Positions 61,986 through 64,000 of a stretch of DNA of 64,000 bases are shown piece by piece. The first letter of the stretch is position 1; each line of letters starts with the position of its first letter. Source of the stretch: Clostridium tagluense. GTDB lineage: Bacteria; Bacillota; Clostridia; Clostridiales; Clostridiaceae. The stretch is from positions 24,563 through 88,562 of the forward strand of contig NZ_BHYK01000022.1 in assembly GCF_003865095.1 (NCBI RefSeq), read 5' to 3'. Below the pieces are notes generated by a model. It made no database searches. It had not been told where the DNA came from and saw only the letters and a list, made by a program, of their open reading frames with translations. The translations under genes were made by a program, and so were the position numbers.

Positions 61986-62850
61986 TCACGAGAGCAAGCA
62001 TTGCCAGGTAGCATTACCTACAATTCCATCCGCAATTAATTTATTGTTTTTCTGATATTCCTTAACATGGATTACAGTTTCATCTTCATAAATACCATCA
62101 ATAACTGCGTAAGTTCTCCATTGGATGTATCTTATAGCTGTTTTGTAGACCGTAGACTTAAGGCTACATAGGGGCTTTTCCATAATGCTTTTTATTTCAG
62201 ATAATACCACCGGTCCACATATGCCATAGGTAGAAAGGTTAAGAATTTGCTGAAGCTTTTTAATTGCACTTAGGGTTAATGGTCCAATGGCTCCATCTAT
62301 AATTAAAGCATTATTATTAACATCTCTTATTTTCATAAGGTTTAAGCATTTCTGTACATATTTAATATCCTCAGTAGAAACGTTTTTAGAGATTTTAGAT
62401 ATAGGAGCAGCATCATAAACATAAAGCTTATTTTCTTCAATTATGGCTATTAGTTTTTCAGGGTACTCATGGTCAGTGCAGTAACCGGATTTGTAAACGT
62501 TAAGGCAAGCTTCCTTGTAATTTTTAGAGGTCATTACAGTTTTTGTACCTACTAAAGCTTAAAAGCTTTCCATGGTCTAGTAAGCTATCTTCTAACGAGT
62601 CATATTTTCTAAATTTGCACACCATGGGAGTTTTAACTCCATTTATAAATTCATGAGTTTTAAGCTCTTGAACTTCATAGCCACAGTCTTTTGTCCATTT
62701 GATTCCGAATATGTTATTACCTTTAACATGCTGAAGCCAACCTGTTTCTAGTATGGCTTGGGCTATGGTTAATGAGGGAAGGATGTTGTATTTGTTATAG
62801 GATAGTAGAGCACCTGGGATCAGGTCTTTTATTATTTGGGTTTTGTTCAT
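61986..62850 (-). pseudogene. Glucosaminidase with peptidoglycan-binding domains, frameshifted
   Basis: Two overlapping minus-strand frames together make one endolysin-like protein. The 5' part (62850 to 62524) is a FlgJ-like glucosaminidase domain (IAQAILETGWLQHVKGNNIF, GIKWTKDCGYEVQE), which stops early after LLSFSRYKNC. The 3' part (62534 to 61986) begins MTSKNYKEACLNVYKSGYC, the expected continuation, followed by peptidoglycan-binding repeats (AIRYIQWRTYAVIDGIYEDE). Removing one A from the run in TACAAAAACTG (near 62545) joins them as RYK-TVMTSKNYKEA. AAAGGAGG precedes ATG 62850. It is a decayed, phase-variable, or misread gene. Confidence 0.78.
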
Positions 62851-62966
62851 GTGGTGATTCCTCCTTTGGGGTTTTATCTTATATATATGGAGGAAGGGGG
62901 AGGGTTATGGAAATAATTAGATTTAAATTATTTGTAACGTTGAATTTGAATTGTTTAGTAGAAAAG

Positions 62967-63374
62967 CTACTCATAGTTCTTATTTTTACTGTACTTCTCC
63001 TTGTTTTTCTTTTTGGCATCAAAATAAAGCTCTGAAATCATTCTGAAAAGCTCATCTTTATCATCTTCCATGAGTTCCACGCCAGCGAACAGCATTTCTA
63101 CACTCTTTAGTACTCCTTGTGCTTGGTTGTGACCTATAGCACTATATTTTTCGTCAGTATCTTTAAAAAATGACCCATCTGTACCAAGCAAATAATCAAC
63201 AGAAACGTTGAATACCTGGGCAAACTTTGCAATGACCTCTTGTTTTCTAGGGAACCTTTCATTGGCCTCATAGTAGCCTAAAACTCTATCGGATACTCCG
63301 ATTAATTTACCGAGTTCAACTTGGGTTAATCCAGAACTGTCTCTAAGTTGTTTAATTCTATCACCAAATAACAT
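62967..63374 (-). CDS. XRE-family transcriptional regulator
   Basis: The 135-residue protein has an N-terminal helix-turn-helix (LFGDRIKQLRDSSGLTQVEL, GKLIGVSDRVLGYYEANERF, AQVFNVSVDYLLGTD) and a helical C-terminus rich in Lys. I choose ATG 63374, six bases after GGAGGTG; the longer frame begins upstream of that site. It is a second repressor at the right end of the prophage-like segment, next to the amidase-like gene. Confidence 0.85.
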   Translation of the reverse strand: MLFGDRIKQLRDSSGLTQVELGKLIGVSDRVLGYYEANERFPRKQEVIAKFAQVFNVSVDYLLGTDGSFFKDTDEKYSAIGHNQAQGVLKSVEMLFAGVELMEDDKDELFRMISELYFDAKKKNKEKYSKNKNYE

Positions 63375-63592
63375 AAGATCCACCTCCATTTTCTAATTTT
63401 ATCATATCAAATTGTTCGATTGGCATCAATATGTCAAAAACATTATTTAAAAAAACTTTTTCTAGATTTACATTGAATAGTTAATTCGATGTAATTTATC
63501 TACGCACTAAATAAATATGAGAAGTAAAGAAATTATTTACTTTTATTTAAAAAACTCCACATGTTTTACATATAGGGCCTCGCTTCGCTCGG

Positions 63593-63770
63593 GTGAAAAA
63601 TGGACAGGTTTCTCACCTCAGCCTGGCAGAACAGTTACTTTTGTTCTGAGAATTTAGAGTTTCAAAAAAATAAGTTTATAGTAGAGGTCAGAAACTCGTC
63701 CATTTTTCACGGCAAATGGACAGGCCAATCAACCACTTCGTCCCTCAGTAGCTGAGCTCGTCCATTTGCC
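63593..63770. repeat. Two abutting hairpins sharing AATGGAC...GTCCATT arms
   Basis: Hairpin 1 (63593-63710) pairs GTGAAAAATGGACAGGTTTC and ACCTC with their near-complements, and holds an inner hairpin (CAGAACA/TGTTCTG). Hairpin 2 (63711-63770) starts on the next base and pairs GGCAAATGGACAGG with GCTCGTCCATTTGCC around CTCAG-TAG-CTGAG. Both have the same AG/CT-C irregularity after GGAC. They do not code. The 63375-63592 stretch is otherwise plain AT-rich DNA with CCTCGCTTCGCTCGG at 63578-63592. Confidence 0.7.
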
Positions 63771-63874
63771 AGCAGCTTACAAGTTTTTAGAGCTTTTTTA
63801 ATCTTAGTAATTTCCTTTCTCGACTTAATATTATTAATGATTTTAATGAAATATCATTATAATAATTATTTTAT

Positions 63875-64000
63875 GTGCGCCCGGCATGGACGCAATCTAA
63901 TGGGTGAAAGTCCCTAGCACGGGTTAATAGTGCCAAGTGCATAGCTTAAGACAAGGGTGTCCATGGTGACGTGGAATCTGAAGGAAGTCGGCGGCAAAAC
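63875..64000 (+). mobile_element. Group II intron, 5' end (continues beyond the window)
   Basis: The sequence starts GTGCGCCCGGCATGGACGCA and continues with GGGTGAAAGTCCCTAGCACG, AAGGGTGTCCATGGTGACG and GTGGAATCTGAAGGAAGTCG. This is the conserved 5' part (domain I) of bacterial group II introns, with GTGCG at the 5' splice site. The reverse transcriptase gene would lie beyond 64000. Insertion is after ATTATTTTAT, in AT-rich DNA about 105 bases after the double hairpin. Confidence 0.92.

Noticed and set aside
62907..63035. 42-residue hydrophobic frame on the plus strand (EIIRFKLFVTLNLNCLVEKL at its start) with GGGGGAGGG before ATG
   Set aside because: It overlaps the 3' end of the XRE gene antisense, and hydrophobicity can result from the complementary Lys/Glu codons. 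A toxin-type small peptide cannot be excluded, but nothing else supports it.
1..64000. tRNA, rRNA and CRISPR arrays
   Set aside because: No cloverleaf-like sequences with GGTTCGAATCC-type arms, rRNA segments, or regularly spaced direct repeats of 24-37 bases were noticed; absence is by eye only.

Overview
The window is AT-rich and reads as a chromosomal segment of a spore-forming clostridium (Clostridium sensu stricto). The signs are a V/A-type ATPase operon, clostridial-style nadABC, HPr kinase, a Spo0E-like phosphatase, strong AGGAGG ribosome binding sites, and low-GC codon use throughout. The species cannot be fixed from the sequence alone. Most of it is vertical core genome; accessory and degraded patches sit at 6.2-6.6 kb, 42 kb, 53.6-57.7 kb and 57.8-64 kb.

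Layout. 0-2.1 kb: end of a V-type ATPase operon (ntpA tail, ntpB, ntpD). 2.3-6.2 kb: peptide deformylase, then the NAD de novo operon nadA-nadB-nadC behind a palindromic operator. 6.2-9 kb: a degraded patch (FtsX-like fragment and an IS-type inverted repeat), a nitroreductase, an unannotated IscA/HesB-like selenoprotein gene with an in-frame UGA and a SECIS-like hairpin (7613-7903, minus), and an RmlD-like reductase. 9-18 kb: HelD-like RNA polymerase recycling helicase, flavodiiron protein, small proteins, Spo0E-like protein, HPr kinase, M18 aminopeptidase, PHP phosphoesterase. 18.3-23.4 kb: a folate operon pabA-pabB-pabC-HD-folP-folBK. 23.4-30.6 kb (minus): a three-gene operon with a 1620-residue protein that joins HD, helical-repeat, nucleotidyltransferase, GNAT-like and PRTase-like regions, a lactate/malate dehydrogenase-like protein, and a probable Fe-S flavoprotein. 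This is the best candidate for an undescribed system. 30.7-37.3 kb: a lipoprotein, an amidase, a three-gene 2-hydroxyacyl-CoA dehydratase-like set with its activase, and a KimA-like permease. 37.9-41.9 kb: a secreted protein of 14 tandem repeats, next to a CWB2 pseudogene that ends in a group II intron-like scrap.

42.7-53 kb is a copper/envelope island: small Cys/Met-rich membrane proteins, an HMA-fold protein lacking CxxC, an NlpC/P60 hydrolase, a two-component system, an HMA-SafE-cupredoxin fusion, a lipoprotein, CsoR and CopA. Two of its promoters carry matching 11-bp-period direct repeats that suggest control by the local response regulator. 53.3-57.7 kb holds probable imports: an HTH regulator with an alpha/beta hydrolase, an RsmH paralogue and a class I aldolase. 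57.8-63.4 kb is a decaying prophage-like segment: CI-like repressor, broken Cro-like gene, ORF6N antirepressor, DnaD-like replication protein, sigma factor, YvrJ, broken DUF2922 gene, frameshifted glucosaminidase and a second XRE repressor. It is followed by two abutting hairpins and, from 63875, the 5' end of a group II intron that runs out of the window.

A family of palindromic repeats built on AAAAGTATATATTGC arms occurs at about 2.8, 7.5 and 17.0 kb, with a weaker relative at 44.8 kb. No tRNA, rRNA, CRISPR array or full-length transposase was seen.
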